64,000 nt of DNA from Mesostigma viride (GCA_009746045.1 RPFO01000256.1:1927829-1991828), one strand, 5' to 3'; numbered from the stretch's first letter, positions 10,445-22,147 are shown. Numbers and translations: made by a program. The notes: generated from the sequence alone by a model not told the origin.

Positions 10445-11201
10445 GATTCTGTTGGCCCCCCATGCAGGCAAGGTAGTGAGTCCCCGTGGGATCCAGCGGC
10501 TGCCCACAGCTACCACAAGGCCGCCCGGCCGGAACAAGAGGCTGCGGGGCAAATAGCTGGTGCCGGAGCGCCACCGAGTAGTGGCTGGGAGCCAAGGCGA
10601 ATGGGGGGGCCATGGGAAGAGCACGAAGGTACGCCGAGCCCACACTCCGCAAGGAAAGCGAGAACAGCCACGCACGTCCCTGGGCGTTGAGGTCCGCGAA
10701 AAGAGCAATCCAATCAGCCGTGTGCAGAATACCCGCGTAGGTTTTCTGGTGTTTATCGATGACGCGAGCAGGGAATGCGGCGGGAGATTGAACGGAGGCG
10801 ACCGAGGGAGTGCCGCGAGGGAGGTGGCGCTGTACCGCCTGAGCGGCACGGACGGGAGAACAGGCCAGCTGGATCTCAGCATAGGCCTCCTGGATGGCGG
10901 TGACGAAGGGCAAAGGGCTGCTGGGGTCCAGGAGGTCAGGCGCTGCTGTTGCCAAAAGGGGCAGGAGCCGGCAGCTTTCCGCCCACGACTGAGCGACGGA
11001 GCCCAAAAATGCTGCTGGGGCCAGCCGGGCGGCACGAGTCAGACCGCAGCCACCCATCCGTGCAGGCAGGGAGGCAATGCGAATAGCATGTGGCGGGAGG
11101 TCGGGGCCCGGGACCAGCTGCGCCAAGGCCGACTGGATGCGTTCGTCGTGGCCCTCGGCGGCCAGCCGGACCTGAGCCGGAAGAGCCATATCAACCGAAC
11201 C
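10445..11201 (-). pseudogene. LINE ORF fragment: zinc-knuckle region after the RT
   Basis: The frame begins inside the ORF (ALPAQVRLAAEGHDERIQ) and ends with CGSCGQPLDPTGTHYLAC, a C-X2-C-X9-H-X4-C knuckle of the sort preceding the restriction-like endonuclease in R2-type LINEs. The endonuclease half is at 4630-5097, on the other side of the DIRS-like insertion. The middle matches the thumb-to-knuckle region by style only (ARMGGCGLTRAARLAPAAFL). The 5' end abuts the inverted arm at 11202, so the reverse transcriptase is missing. Confidence 0.65.
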
Positions 11202-11675
11202 GGCGGATCGGGCTTCACAGCCGTCCCCTGGGATGAGCCCCTCTTGGATACACCGGTTTTAGCAGTGCCCATCCTTAGCTCCTCGGACGTAGCCGCTACG
11301 TTAGCATTGGCCTTCCTGGCCTCAGAGGGCCCGGGCAGGTTACCGGTGTTCTTCTCGGCGTTCATATTGTAGGCATGCCCGCAGTGGGCTAGTTGGATGG
11401 TGGCCATAGGCAAGTGCGCACATTTTGAAATACACGAGTTTTTGACTTACGAGTGGTTCGCCGCTGTATGATGGATGCACGAGGTTGACGAGATGCCACA
11501 TCGTACGATACGTTGTTGCACGAGGCTGTTTCGACGCGGTGGCACTGTAAACAAAATTTGACACGATACACAGTGCATTGCTTTGAAGACTTGTTATATT
11601 AAATTTTTATTCATTATGTTGGCATAGCAGCAAACGGCGCAGAGTGAGCTTTTTACACCGTTTAAAGATTCGTAT
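11202..11675 (-). repeat. right arm of 474-bp inverted repeat
   Basis: Reverse complement of 389-862. On its inner side it joins LINE sequence directly, whereas the left arm joins an (AT)n tract and a palindrome. Confidence 0.85.
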
Positions 11676-11850
11676 GTGATACTTTGAATATGCTATAATA
11701 TGGATAGCGATAATTCGAATATGCTAGAAATATATGTGGGATATGTACTGGGAATAATGTCACGGCATATTCTAGGATGTTGTGGCATATTCTGGGAAGT
11801 ATGCTGAACGTGGAAAAATAAATGCTGCATTATCAAACAACAATAAACAT

Positions 11851-12160
11851 CAAACAAACAAACAAACAAACAAACAAACAAACAAACAAACAAACAAACA
11901 AACAAACAAACAAACAAACAAACAAACAAACAAACAAACAAACAAACAAACAAACAAACAAACAAACAAACAAACAAACAAACAAACAAACAAACAAACA
12001 AACAAACAAACAAACAAACAAACAAACAAACAAACAAACAAAAAAACAAAAAAACAAAAAAACAAACAAACAAACAAACAAACAAACAAACAAACAAACA
12101 AACAAACAAACAAACAAACAAACAAACAAACAAACAAACAAACAAACAAACAAACAAACA
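11851..12160. repeat. (CAAA)n tetranucleotide microsatellite
   Basis: 310 bp of CAAA units, interrupted once by longer A runs at about 12041-12063. The long Lys/Gln/Thr/Asn and Phe/Val/Cys/Leu open frames across it are repeat artefacts. Confidence 0.98.
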
Positions 12161-12518
12161 TTTAACAAACAAAACATGCCACCTGCCAATATAAATATTA
12201 AATACTACTCTGGCTAGAGTGGTCACTGGGAATTATAATAAATTCCCGACACCCCCCTTGGTCACATAGCCAGGGTAGACCAATTCTAACTGTGACAATA
12301 CTTTGTCCCGTCTTAAAGTCACCTATCAAGACAGTCAAACCATTTCTTGTCAGTCCTTGCACGCTGGGCATAGGACCTTTGCTATTAGATAGGGCAGGTG
12401 GATGGAGCACCCTCCCCCCCTCAACCGCGTGTCCCTATTGACACGTGGGCCAGGCCTTAAGGCAAGAGGCCTACCGGACAATGTGCATTTAAGGAAAAGC
12501 ACGCATCACAACACTATG

Positions 12519-12617
12519 CTAGCCAACTACAGGGCTAGCCAAAACGGAGGACTAGCCAACTACGGAGCTAGCAAAAAAAAGGTTTACTAGCCAACTACAG
12601 GGCTAGTCACAATGGGA
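12519..12617. repeat. 33-bp imperfect tandem repeat, 3 copies
   Basis: Three units share CTAGCCAACTAC followed by AGGGCTAG or a variant. Each unit is itself a small inverted repeat (CTAGCC...GGGCTAG). Poly-A tracts follow at 12628-12662. Confidence 0.65.
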
Positions 12618-12670
12618 CTCCGCACGTAAAAAAAAAATGGGACTTCACCCGTTAAAAAAAAAATGATTAA

Positions 12671-13035
12671 TTATGTTAGAAACAAAAACCCGGAGGAAGT
12701 TCCCCGGCTTCTTGGGTCGCATGCGCCTGGGGTCGGGCAGGGCGCTTCTCGGGATACTTTATCCAGCAGTTCACCTCGCGGTGTCCGGGGCGCTGGCAGT
12801 GACGACACGGGGGAGGTTGAGTGCGGGTCGCGTACACCCCCCCCGGCCAGTTGCGGAGCCGACGCGGGCGCCGGCGCCTTACGCGTCGCGGCCAACCGGC
12901 GGGGGCCGCGCAGCTGGTCCTCCGCCTGAAGGAGGAGAACCTTGGCCTCCTCAAGAGAAAAATCGTCGCGCACGAAGACGGCCGCGAGAAGCGGGCGATA
13001 TTCGGCGGGCAGGGCGTCGAGTAAATTCTGCACAA
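12671..13035 (-). pseudogene. Ty1/copia-type gag fragment
   Basis: One frame reads LLDALPAEYRPLLAAVF and DFSLEEAKVLLLQAEDQL, typical of the UBN2/copia gag C-terminal helices. Another frame reads CRHCQRPGHREVNCW, a C-X2-C-X4-H-X4-C zinc knuckle, just downstream on the minus strand. The two parts are out of frame and no protease, integrase or LTR is found nearby. It is an isolated, decayed piece of a copia element different from the one at 33343-41371. Confidence 0.65.
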
Positions 13036-13759
13036 ATTCTATCTAGCCACGTCACTTCGTAGCAGAGTTCGTGCCTTTTGCAGTGTCGATGATTTTATTG
13101 ATGACCATCGCCATGGGGGTCCAATCTGATGCTTTCGTCGAGAGGAATAAATTAGAATGCGCGCTGGTGGCGTGATTTATGGTGTCAAGTTTTATGGGCT
13201 TTACTTAGCGTAAAGGATGCGTTTAAATTGTTGTTGGTAAAGCTTAAAAAAAAAATTGCTGGGTTTCGGCAAGATTTCCGTCATGATCGGTAAGACACTC
13301 TCCAGGCTGGCGGGATGCGCGTCTTATTATTCCATGGAAGGTTGTTCTTTCTTGCGCCGCTGGGCGAAGGACAATGCTGGTAATGGTACGATCGTGTGCT
13401 CAGCGTCACCCTATGAATGTTTCGCTTCCTTTATGGGTTATCAACGCGAGTTTTCGGCTTCTTTCCGAGCTGGTTAGCGCCAGGTAGCATGCCATTCCGT
13501 GCTGCGCATTGCCAGATTCCTGGCACCGTTCAGTGGTTTTTATGTACGTTGCATGGCTTGGACGTGTCAAAGCGGGAGCCGTGGCATGTCGTCAAGTTGT
13601 CAGGGATTTGCTGAGTGGTTTCTTGGAAGGAGCTTGCTAACAGCACTCAGTTTTGTGTGAATATTGACGCAGCCTTTCTTAGCAGCGGCTTCCTTGTGGT
13701 TAGAGGCTCACAAGCTTGAGGTTGTTTCTTGGCAAACAGTTGCGCTGGAAAGAAATCGG
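13036..13759. other. no recognisable gene
   Basis: No motif-bearing frame is seen. It precedes the duplicated segment. Confidence 0.4.
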
Positions 13760-14368
13760 TTTTCTCTGAATATAGTTTAATTAACGTATGCGGGAAAGAT
13801 AAGGCCGCCATGCCTTGGCCTGGATGTGGAAGGCTGTCTGCGACATGGGCTGACTAATTCGATCTGTACAAAGGTTTTCTTGCTCGCCCGAATTTTCCTT
13901 GGATGACCCGGTTGTTTATAAGGGTCGGTGGCTATTAATTAGTGGTCCGAGAAAATTAATTGTTGGTTTTATACGACTTGCTTGCAAAGATTCGTGTTTG
14001 GTTGCACCAGCTGAGGTTAGGTGGGGACCTGTAGGGTCGGCTGGTTGCTTAACGAATCTTTGGCTGATTTGGGTTCTTTAGTGAGTCGTGATTAATTATT
14101 GTATAGTGGATTCGGATCGGCCCAAGGGGTCGATGGGCGAGTTTTATGTTTGTCAGTCTTGGGAACCTTGTACAACTACCTGTACGGTTAACGCACTAGC
14201 CTGGGGGTGCGTGGCCACGTTATTTGTATAGTGGCGTTTTCAGCACTGTTCAGGCCGGTGTGTGACGCATGCCGGTGTTAATTAATTTAGGATGATGTCA
14301 GCTTGTGTGTCGGCGGGCCATGCCTTAAGCAAGCTAGGCAGGCAATGATCTGCAATTGTTTCTTTCCC
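13760..14368 (+). repeat. segmental duplication, copy 1
   Basis: Nearly identical to 15335-15942 (offset 1575 at the start). It differs by a 2-bp indel near 14226 and rare substitutions. It contains no convincing gene. Confidence 0.9.
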
Positions 14369-15202
14369 AATGGCGGCAATGGCCGCCTGTGCAAAATTGC
14401 ACATTCTAGCGCGGTTTGCATCTGTCTTGTAGCCGAGGCAGATGGTGGCACAACCGCTAAGTTGTTCGACCAAGCATAGTATAGTTGGTCGTGCAACGGA
14501 AAGAAAATTTAAATTCACCCCCATGTCGTTTTCCCCGGCTGCGGGTCTTTTTGACATGGGCGAAGGATGGGGCGCTACTCCGGCGGTTTGGCCAGCTTCG
14601 GCGGAGTTGTTTATAAGTTTCTAAAACAGCTCTAGTGTCACATCGCAGGCTTGCCACCTTGCGATGGTGCGTGGGACGCGACCTGGACTCAAAAGGTCCT
14701 GAACCAGGTTCCTGTCAGCAACGGCCTGTTTTTTTCATAAAATATTTTTTGTGGCGGCAGGTCAGTTGTCTAGCTGCCCCTGCCGAGGAGGGGTGGTTGG
14801 GGACAATTGGAGCCGCGCGAGAGTTGCGCTCCGAAGCTAGAAATTTCCCTATTGCGAGACTCGAGTTGGGGAGGGCGTCTTAGGGAGGCGAGGCTACGCC
14901 AGACCTTTGTCGTTCCTTTTCGTCTCAGCACCTGCTGCGCGGCTCAGTCTATTATGGTGTCGTAAAACCTCTTTCCTTTTTGGACGGTTCCGGAATTGCG
15001 AAATGCTGGCTCTTTTTGAGGGCTTGCTTTTGGGGTGGTCACCGGCTTGTGTCGCATTGTAACCAGCGGGCCCCTGCGGGGGTTAATATAGCCTAGCGCG
15101 GGCTGAGTCGCCATTTAAGATGTTGCGACACGCTCTTTCGCGCACGGTGGTCATGAGTTAAATCGGCGCAATGGGGTTGGCGCCAGGGGGGGGTAATTGG
15201 GT
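14369..15202. other. middle segment present only in copy 1
   Basis: About 830 bp that is absent from the second copy of the duplication. No gene is recognised. Confidence 0.6.
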
Positions 15203-16041
15203 GGAGGCTTCTTGCTTCCGCGTGCGGATTGAGAAACCTTAAGGCCACTGTTAACTGCTGCCTTTGTGGCAGGGCTCCACTTATTGTATTCAATCAAATG
15301 CTGGTCTTCTTGGGAGCTGAGTGATCTTAATCGATTTTCTCTGAATATAGTTTAATTAACGTATGCGGGAAAGATAAGGCCGCCATGCCTTGGCCTGGAT
15401 GTGGAAGGCTGTCTGCGACATGGGCTGACTAATTCGATCTGTACAAAGGGTTTCTTGCTCGCCCGAATTTTCCTTGGATGACCCGGTTGTTTATAAGGGT
15501 CGGTGGCTATTAATTAGTGGTCCGAGAAAATTAATTGTTGGTTTTATACGACTTGCTTGCAAAGATTCGTGTTTGGTTGCACCAGCTGAGGTTAGGTGGG
15601 GACCTGTAGGGTCGGCTGGTTGCTTAACGAATCTTTGGCTGATTTGGGTTCTTTAGTGAGTCGTGATTAATTATTGTATAGTGGATTCGGATCGACCCAA
15701 GGGGTCGATGGGCGAGTTTTATGTTTGTCAGTCTTGGGAACCTTGTACAACTACCTGTACGGTTAACGCACTAGCCTGGGGGTGCGTGGCCACGTTATTT
15801 GTAGTGGCGTTTTCAGCACTGTTCAGGCCGGTGTGTGACGCATGCCGGTGTTAATTAATTTAGGATGATGTCAGCTTGTGTGTCGGCGGGCCATGCCTTA
15901 AGCAAGCTAGGCAGGCAATGATCTGCAATTGTTTCTTTCCCCTCCCTCCCACCCTGGAGGCTTCTTGCTTCCGCGTGCGGATTGAGAAACCTTAAGGCCA
16001 CTGTTAACTGCTGCATTTGTGGCAGGGCTCCACTTATTGTA
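15203..16041 (+). repeat. segmental duplication, tail of copy 1 and all of copy 2
   Basis: 15203-15291 matches 15953-16041, and 15335-15942 matches 13760-14368. The second copy therefore equals the first with its central 830 bp removed; the join is at TTTCCCCTCCCTCCCACCC. This is a tandem duplication followed by an internal deletion, or a full and a deleted version of one non-coding element side by side. Confidence 0.85.
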
Positions 16042-16593
16042 TAAAAGAAAGGTGGCAGTGATTGTTCTGAGGGGCATACTGCATGGGTGGAACTGCACGT
16101 AGGTAGGGGTTATCGTTGTCTTGTTGGCCTTTCTCCTACTAAAATGGGAGAGCCCTAATACATATGCTAGCAAGGCAAGGTAACCATGGTAAGAAGCCTT
16201 GGCAAGCAGCATGTATGATATATCAAGGAGACAACCAGCGCAGGCCAGAAATCGGGAGAATCCGCACCATGGTAGCTCGAGCCTGCCGTTATTTTGTCCG
16301 CGTTTTCGAGTCGTTCAGGATGATGAATATGAATGGAGATGGAAATGTGTAGCCTTGTGCATTGAAATTATGGCTGGCTTGATGAGCGACTCTACAGAGC
16401 GACTAGATGACCTAGACGGTGGGGCCGGAAACAGCTTGCTTGATCAGGGCGTGTGTTTCGAGCCTAACTGGCAGGGAGTGTCCAGTGGTGAGCACCGTTG
16501 CTGCGATCGCTCTCCCACCATTTACGAGGAAATACCCGCAAATGGAAAACCACTGAAAAGGTCTAGCTAGTCAGTCATTACGTTAGCCATGCC

Positions 16594-16800
16594 ATGATTC
16601 CAAACGTCGATATTTTTTCCACAGATAGGTCTTTAGAATATTTGTACCAGGGTATGCCTCGCATTTCGGACGAGATTAGACAGCGTAGGATAGCATTCGT
16701 AGGACATCTTGCTCGCACCAGTCAGGTAGACACCGACCTTGGTCTGGCCGGCCCCCAGCGGCTTGGACCAAGACTTGCAGCAATAATACTCTTCGCTGGG
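16594..16800 (+). pseudogene. LINE reverse transcriptase C-terminal relic
   Basis: The frame contains MPRISDEIRQRRIAFVGHLA, resembling the conserved IxxRRLxWxGHVxRM tail of many LINE polymerases. Only this short block is recognisable, and no catalytic domain remains. A related GHLART block occurs at 28526-28606. Confidence 0.4.
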
Positions 16801-17109
16801 TTATCGGTGTGCGTTTGTTTGAATGCAGGAGAGATGGCTGTGCTGACACAACGTTCAACGTGCTGGCGTGGGCATCATTACACCTGACGCCGCATTGTGC
16901 CGTAAGGAATCGTAGCTGCATGGGGGGCGTGAAGCGCTATGCCGATTCTTTCCACAAATTAAGTGCTGATACCAACTGCAGCATGGAGGCTGCGGACCAA
17001 TCCCAGGGAAAGCAGCACAATTAGAATGCGGGTGTTGCGGTGCATGGCCCGCGCGGTGTAGACTTTGGTTTCATCTCACACACTCTGAAGGCTAGGTTAG
17101 AGTACGGCC

Positions 17110-17766
17110 ATGGGGGGGCTGGGAATGAAAGCACTACTGTTGCAGGTGCAGCGTTTTGATCGCCTTCATGTCGCTCACCTGCCCCACGAAAGGCTGGTGG
17201 TAGTCATGCAGCAGTGCACAGGCCCCCCGATTCACACGCCTTGTGTTGCCAGGGGCCGGGCAGTGAGCTCAGTTGATATGTCGTTGATGAATGCTATGCT
17301 CCCGAAATGGTGGTCATCCCTGCCAAACTACCATGGAGCAATAATGGCACATCAGGCGCAAGCTGCCCTGAGTAACCATTGGTATCATAGCGTGGCAGCA
17401 GATTTCCCCACTATGCCGCAGTTTGAAGTGATTGAGGAAGGTGAGCCAGTGCCACTGCCACCGCCTAGTGGCAAGAAGAAGGGGTCCAAGAAGGTGCCCA
17501 AGAAGAAGAAGGTGGCAGCGGCAGACCTAGGTGATGGTGACCTGTTGCGCCGCACTGGCAAGGCACCTGCTCAAGGGCGCAGCCGCAAGCGTAGTGCTCC
17601 TGCAGATGCTGGGCCTAGCCAGCCCACCGTTGTGATTGAGGAGGTCCCTGTGGCAAAGAGGGCCAGTGGAAGGCAGAGTAAAGCTGTGAACTATTGCGAC
17701 ACTAGCGGGGATGACACGTCATCAGAAGATGTTGATGCAAGCAACCCCTCTGACAGCAATCTGTAG
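17110..17766 (+). CDS. unrecognised protein with basic nuclear-type C-terminal half
   Basis: 218 codons from an ATG that follows an in-frame TAG, ending at TAG. The N-terminal 110 residues look globular (MLPKWWSSLPNYHGAIMAHQ). The rest is low complexity with clustered lysines (KKKGSKKVPKKKKV) and RSRKRSAP, consistent with nuclear localisation signals, and an acidic Ser/Asp end. A TGTAA, the usual algal polyadenylation signal, occurs at about 17841 and an AATAAA at 17884. It may be the last exon of a longer gene. No family is recognised. Confidence 0.5.
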   Translation: MGGLGMKALLLQVQRFDRLHVAHLPHERLVVVMQQCTGPPIHTPCVARGRAVSSVDMSLMNAMLPKWWSSLPNYHGAIMAHQAQAALSNHWYHSVAADFPTMPQFEVIEEGEPVPLPPPSGKKKGSKKVPKKKKVAAADLGDGDLLRRTGKAPAQGRSRKRSAPADAGPSQPTVVIEEVPVAKRASGRQSKAVNYCDTSGDDTSSEDVDASNPSDSNL

Positions 17767-17924
17767 AAGATGACTTCTAATAACGGGCATGACAGCACTG
17801 TTTACGCAAAGATTTGCTGTTTTATATTGTATGAGAACCCTGTAATGCACCTTAGTGGTGCTGAGTTTTTTTTCACACTTTGAAATAAAGCTCATGATTT
17901 TTCTCATGTAATACTTGTGGTGAG

Positions 17925-18620
17925 AAATTTCTCACCATTGTTGGTCAACTCGCTCAGATTTTCTCACTTTGTCTCACCATTTCTCACCCTCTCTCACCTT
18001 TTTTCACACTTTGGGGACGGGGTCCACTTCAAATGTTCCGGCGTCCAAGCCAAGTGTGCGACACTTTTTCGCACGATTTCGCACGATTTCGCACGATTTC
18101 GCACGATTTCGCACGATTTCGCACGATTTCGCATGGATTTCAACCAAGGGTCACTTTGTGGCGTGACGCTTGACAAAATTTCGCATGAATTCACACACGT
18201 CGTGCACATCGAAATTTTGTACTGTCGACATTTTTCACATGAATTCACACTACTTTTTGCCCGATTTCGCACGATTTCAGCAAATTTCGCACAATTTCGC
18301 ACTATTTCAGCAAATTTCGCACTATTTCGCACTATTTTGCACGATTTTGCACGACACACTTTGCAGAGTGACGCTCGTCGAAAAAGTCCGAAAAACGACA
18401 AAAAGTATCACACTTTTTGGGACATTCGAAGTGGGCCCCGCCTGGGGTGAGAATGTCTACTTTTGTCACCCCTAGCCCCCTTTTTCTCACCCTGTTTCTC
18501 ACCCGGGGTGAGATTTTCTTGAGTGTGTTTGCGGTCAAAATTGAGATTTTTCTCAATTTTCTCACCCACAATTGGAGAATTGGGAGAAAATTGAGGGGGG
18601 TTGAGAAAAATCTCATAATC
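17925..18620. repeat. TTTCTCACC / GATTTCGCAC repeat field
   Basis: It holds three sub-blocks: TTTCTCACC-like words (17925-18003), six perfect 10-bp GCACGATTTC units (18071-18130) followed by degenerate AATTTCGCAC/ATTTCAGCA units to 18355, and TCTCACCC words with inverted repeats (18480-18615). A hairpin pairs TGAGATTTTTCTCAATTTTC near 18541 with its near complement ending at 18615. The open frames through it are composition artefacts. Confidence 0.85.
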
Positions 18621-19339
18621 TGAGTTCCTAGTGCAGGCAGCAAGTGCAGACAACTATTGGTCTTCCACCGCACCTGCGCGTACGCGAGCTCCGTGACCCT
18701 CTCCAAGTACTCCTGCGCCCCGTCGTGACCTGCCCCAGCATCACCTCCTCCGCTGCGCGCCCCGCCAGCGAGGCGCTCATGCGATCCTCGAGCTGCGCTC
18801 TCGTCGCCATGAGCCTCTCGTTCTGAACATACTGCGCGAACCCAAGCGTGGACGTGCCCCGGGGGATTATAGTGACCTTGGCCAGCGGCTGCGCATGCTC
18901 CAGCAGGAACCAGCCGGCGACCGCGTGCCCAGCCTCGTGGCAGGCCACCGTGCGTCATTCGTCGTGGGACATCGCGGCGTGCTTCTTCTCGAGGCCGGCA
19001 GTGATGCGGTCGTACGCGGCATCAAAGTGCTCCTTGCCCACGACGCGCTGCGGGGGTTGCATGTTAAGAAGTAGTAAGTCAGCGCGGAGCAACAGTCTAA
19101 AGAAAAGTTAAGTTAAACGCCGAAACTACAAGTGGGGAGAAAGGAAGCATAACCTTGAAATGGGGTAGCGAGCGGTGGAGATTAAGGCCCTCATCCCTTG
19201 TACACCTTGACCCCCCAAAGATCCATCGAAAGTGGAGGAGCTTAAGGGGCAGGACTTAGAAGAAGATGAAACATTGCAGAGAACTGGCACAGTGGCACAT
19301 GAAATAGAGAAGGAGCAGTCGGTTACACAGGATATTCTA

Positions 19340-20081
19340 CAGTCATTCCCCCGTTAAGTTACGATTCTTAAGGTTACGTTCCCGCGTTAAGTTACGACGC
19401 CGAAGTGTGGGCGGCGACCGTAACTTAAGCCTGGGTGCCATCGCAATATATGTGGCATTGAGCCAAACTGTAGGCGTCAGGCTACTTTTGGCTGCGGAGG
19501 AGGCCGTTTTTGGCCGAGTCCGGACGTCCGCACTCCGGAATGGTGGACCCGCTATGCTGATAGCTAAGCGAGACGACTCTATCTAACTATGGTTGTGACG
19601 TTACAGTTTCGATAGGTAGCTGAATAGGCCATGCTGAATGCTCCACATATTAATTAGTGGTAATTATTAGGCCGAGCTCGGCAGGGAACCCGGATTTCCG
19701 GAACACAGAACACTGCGTCACAGAACATAGCTGGCACCAGGCTACGGCAGGATGGACAGCTCAGCCGGATCTGAACTGAGGTGAACTAGCAAAGTCGCAG
19801 CTGCGCATCCTCGCTATCAGCCTATCACCCGAGCATCCCGCAGCGCCCAGCCTCGCCGCATCCAGAAATGGTACGAGATCCTGTACTTTGAGCGCCTTTG
19901 ATGCTGCAGCTCAATCGGGCTTGACGAGAGCTGTCGAATGCCGTATAGAAGTCCGTCAGAGAAGGAGGGGGTGGGCTGCTAGCCTCATTCTACCGCGTTA
20001 AGTTACCGCGTTCTACGTTCCCGCGTTAAGTTACGACACCCAGAATTTGGCGGCGATCGTAACTTAACGCGGGAATGACTG
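19340..20081. mobile_element. 742-bp TA-flanked MITE (Tc1/mariner/pogo type)
   Basis: Terminal inverted repeats CAGTCATTCCC followed by GTTAAGTTACGA occur at both ends, each flanked by TA (19338-19339, 20082-20083), the target duplication of Tc1/mariner-like elements. Additional GTTAAGTTACG copies lie just inside both ends, so the inverted ends are compound. No transposase frame is present. It sits in the intron between the last two exons of the m-AAA gene. Confidence 0.85.
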
Positions 20082-20368
20082 TACAAGCACTAAGCAGGAC
20101 GAAATATCCAAACTATCTCCAGTACACTATACTGGCATTATTTTGATACTACCATTTCAAGTAGTAGTACCATTTCAAAAGCTTGCGAGAAAAAAAACAT
20201 TGATAAGGAAGGACATAAGTATTATTTATACTACTGATACCCCATCTCACCTTCTTCTGGTGCGCTTCGAGGATCGCAGCCTCGTTGCACATATGTCTGA
20301 CATTCGCGCCGGCAAACCTGGCCGTGTGCTCCGCCAAGAATCAACTACCAAGCTAAGGTAGGGTTCGG

Positions 20369-20458
20369 AAGGGTGTTGACTAGGAACACACCCAACGTAT
20401 CCGCTGTGGGCACAAGGGTGCTGACTAGGAACACACCCAACGTATCCACTGTGGGCAT
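20369..20458. repeat. 45-bp tandem repeat, 2 copies
   Basis: Units start at 20369 and 20414 with AAGGGTG and share GACTAGGAACACACCCAACG. They lie just upstream (minus strand) of m-AAA exon 4. Confidence 0.85.
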
Positions 20459-21917
20459 CATCATGTGCGGTGTTTATTTAAAGCATCAACAGGAAAATAT
20501 TATCAAACACAAGCATGGTTATAACTTAAATCGAACTTTACGACCAGTGATAACTTTTCTTTCTACCAAAGAGCACAACCTTCAGTTGTGCCGCGTATGC
20601 AGCCTAGGTTTGGGTTTGGGTTTTGAACATGCAGGGTCATGAATCGGGTTCGAGTAAATGGGGTTAAGAAAAATTACCAACCTTGTCCCACGTGCCCTTC
20701 TTCGCTAAGGAAATCACTCTCAACCAAAAAGGGGTTTACCAAAAAGCCCCAGTGACGCATGATCCCAATGAAGGGTTTAGAATATTTTCTTCCATACTCG
20801 CGTCCCTTGCTATAGATTATACACTAGCTACGCTATACTCACCTAAACTTGTCCAGAGTTAGCCTCCCCAGGTATGGGGATGTGTACTGTCAGTCGCAAC
20901 CATGACCAAGGTATCTGAGTGTCTCATTCCCCTTATCAACCTTCTTGTCCTTTTCAGCTTAGTAGACCTTCCTGGAAGGGTCATTTGCTGAACAACTGCC
21001 ACAGTGTAGGGCCTCCGAAATATTTGTCGTTTTCGGCTCACCGAGACCATCCGACCTTCTTATTCCCCTTAATCATTTGTACTTTCTTATCCTCCTTATC
21101 TTATCTTTCTTTTTCCCCTTCTCATACTAATCTCACCTCGTCCAGCTTCAACCTCCCCAGGTAGATGCGCAATTTTTGCTCCCGGCCTTTGATGTCGGGC
21201 GTGTCGATCGAGATCTTGCGGTCGAAACGACCCGGCCGCGTGAGCGCTTTGTCGAGCACTTCCGGCCGGTTGGTGCTGGCCAGAACGATCACGTTCGAGG
21301 TGGACGAAAAGCCATCCATTTCCACCAGCAGCTGTCACAGGGATATAGCATGGCAATAAGGGGACAAGAGGGCATATATAATCATATCATGCCTTGACAA
21401 TATATAATCATAGTGTGTCAGAGCATAATAGAGAGACCATGTCACCGGGGCACAGAAGAGATGCATGGGGCCAGGAGTACTGTTATCGGGGCCAGCATTA
21501 TCGCAAGCCAACCCCCTTGCAAAGCCGTATGCATTGCGAAGCTGTAGTAGGCATCGGAAAAACCGAAAAAGAGGAGGAGCGAGGGTAAGAGCACCGGTTG
21601 GAGGCGTACAGGGGTTGCAGTATCGCAAGTTCGCAACTTTCCAGGAGGACCGAAAAACATAAGTCGCCAGCCTAATTTTAGATGGCAAAACTGGTTGTTG
21701 CGTAGTTAACTTAGTAAACGTTGTAATCCCTGGTAGAAACGATATTTTACAAAACGCAAGATGCCATGGTGTGCCTCTACCTGTTCTTAACATCAATAAA
21801 TGATTATAAAAACATTGGAGTGTTGCGATGCTGCAAGTGGCCCCTGTATGTGGGTGAGGAGGTTCGATCGATAAGCATGGGTTGAGCGCACATGGGGGAA
21901 GAAGCCGCCAATGATTG

Positions 21918-22147
21918 TCCACCAGCAGCTGTCACAAGGGCAAAGCGAAGAGGCCATGAGGTGGGGCAACAAAGATGAGGCAGTATGATAAGCTTCAGTC
22001 AAGGGCACATTGCAGGTGGTGGAGAAGCCGTCCACCTCTGTACCAGCAGCTGTCACCGGCATGGCATTACAGGATGTACCAGCAGCCGTCACCGGCATGG
22101 CATTACAGGATGTACCAGCAACTGTCACCGGCATGGCGTTATATATC
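21918..22147 (-). repeat. intronic repeats of the m-AAA exon 3 acceptor edge
   Basis: Three 36-bp units (22040, 22076, 22112) each carry, on the minus strand, GGTGACAGCTGCTGGTA or a variant. A fourth copy is at 21918-21936. The same string forms the intron/exon junction of exon 3 (GTGACAG then CTGCTGGTGG, at about 21331). The innermost unit continues as GAGGTGGACGGCTTCTC, which resembles the exon itself. So the 3' splice site and exon start have been copied into the upstream intron. Confidence 0.75.

Noticed and set aside
11693-12226. Long open frames across the CAAA tract
   Set aside because: Tetranucleotide repeats are open in several frames by chance; the products are pure simple-sequence peptides.
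22040-22147. CRISPR-like 36-bp repeats
   Set aside because: Units are contiguous with no spacers, lie in a eukaryotic intron and copy a splice-site edge.
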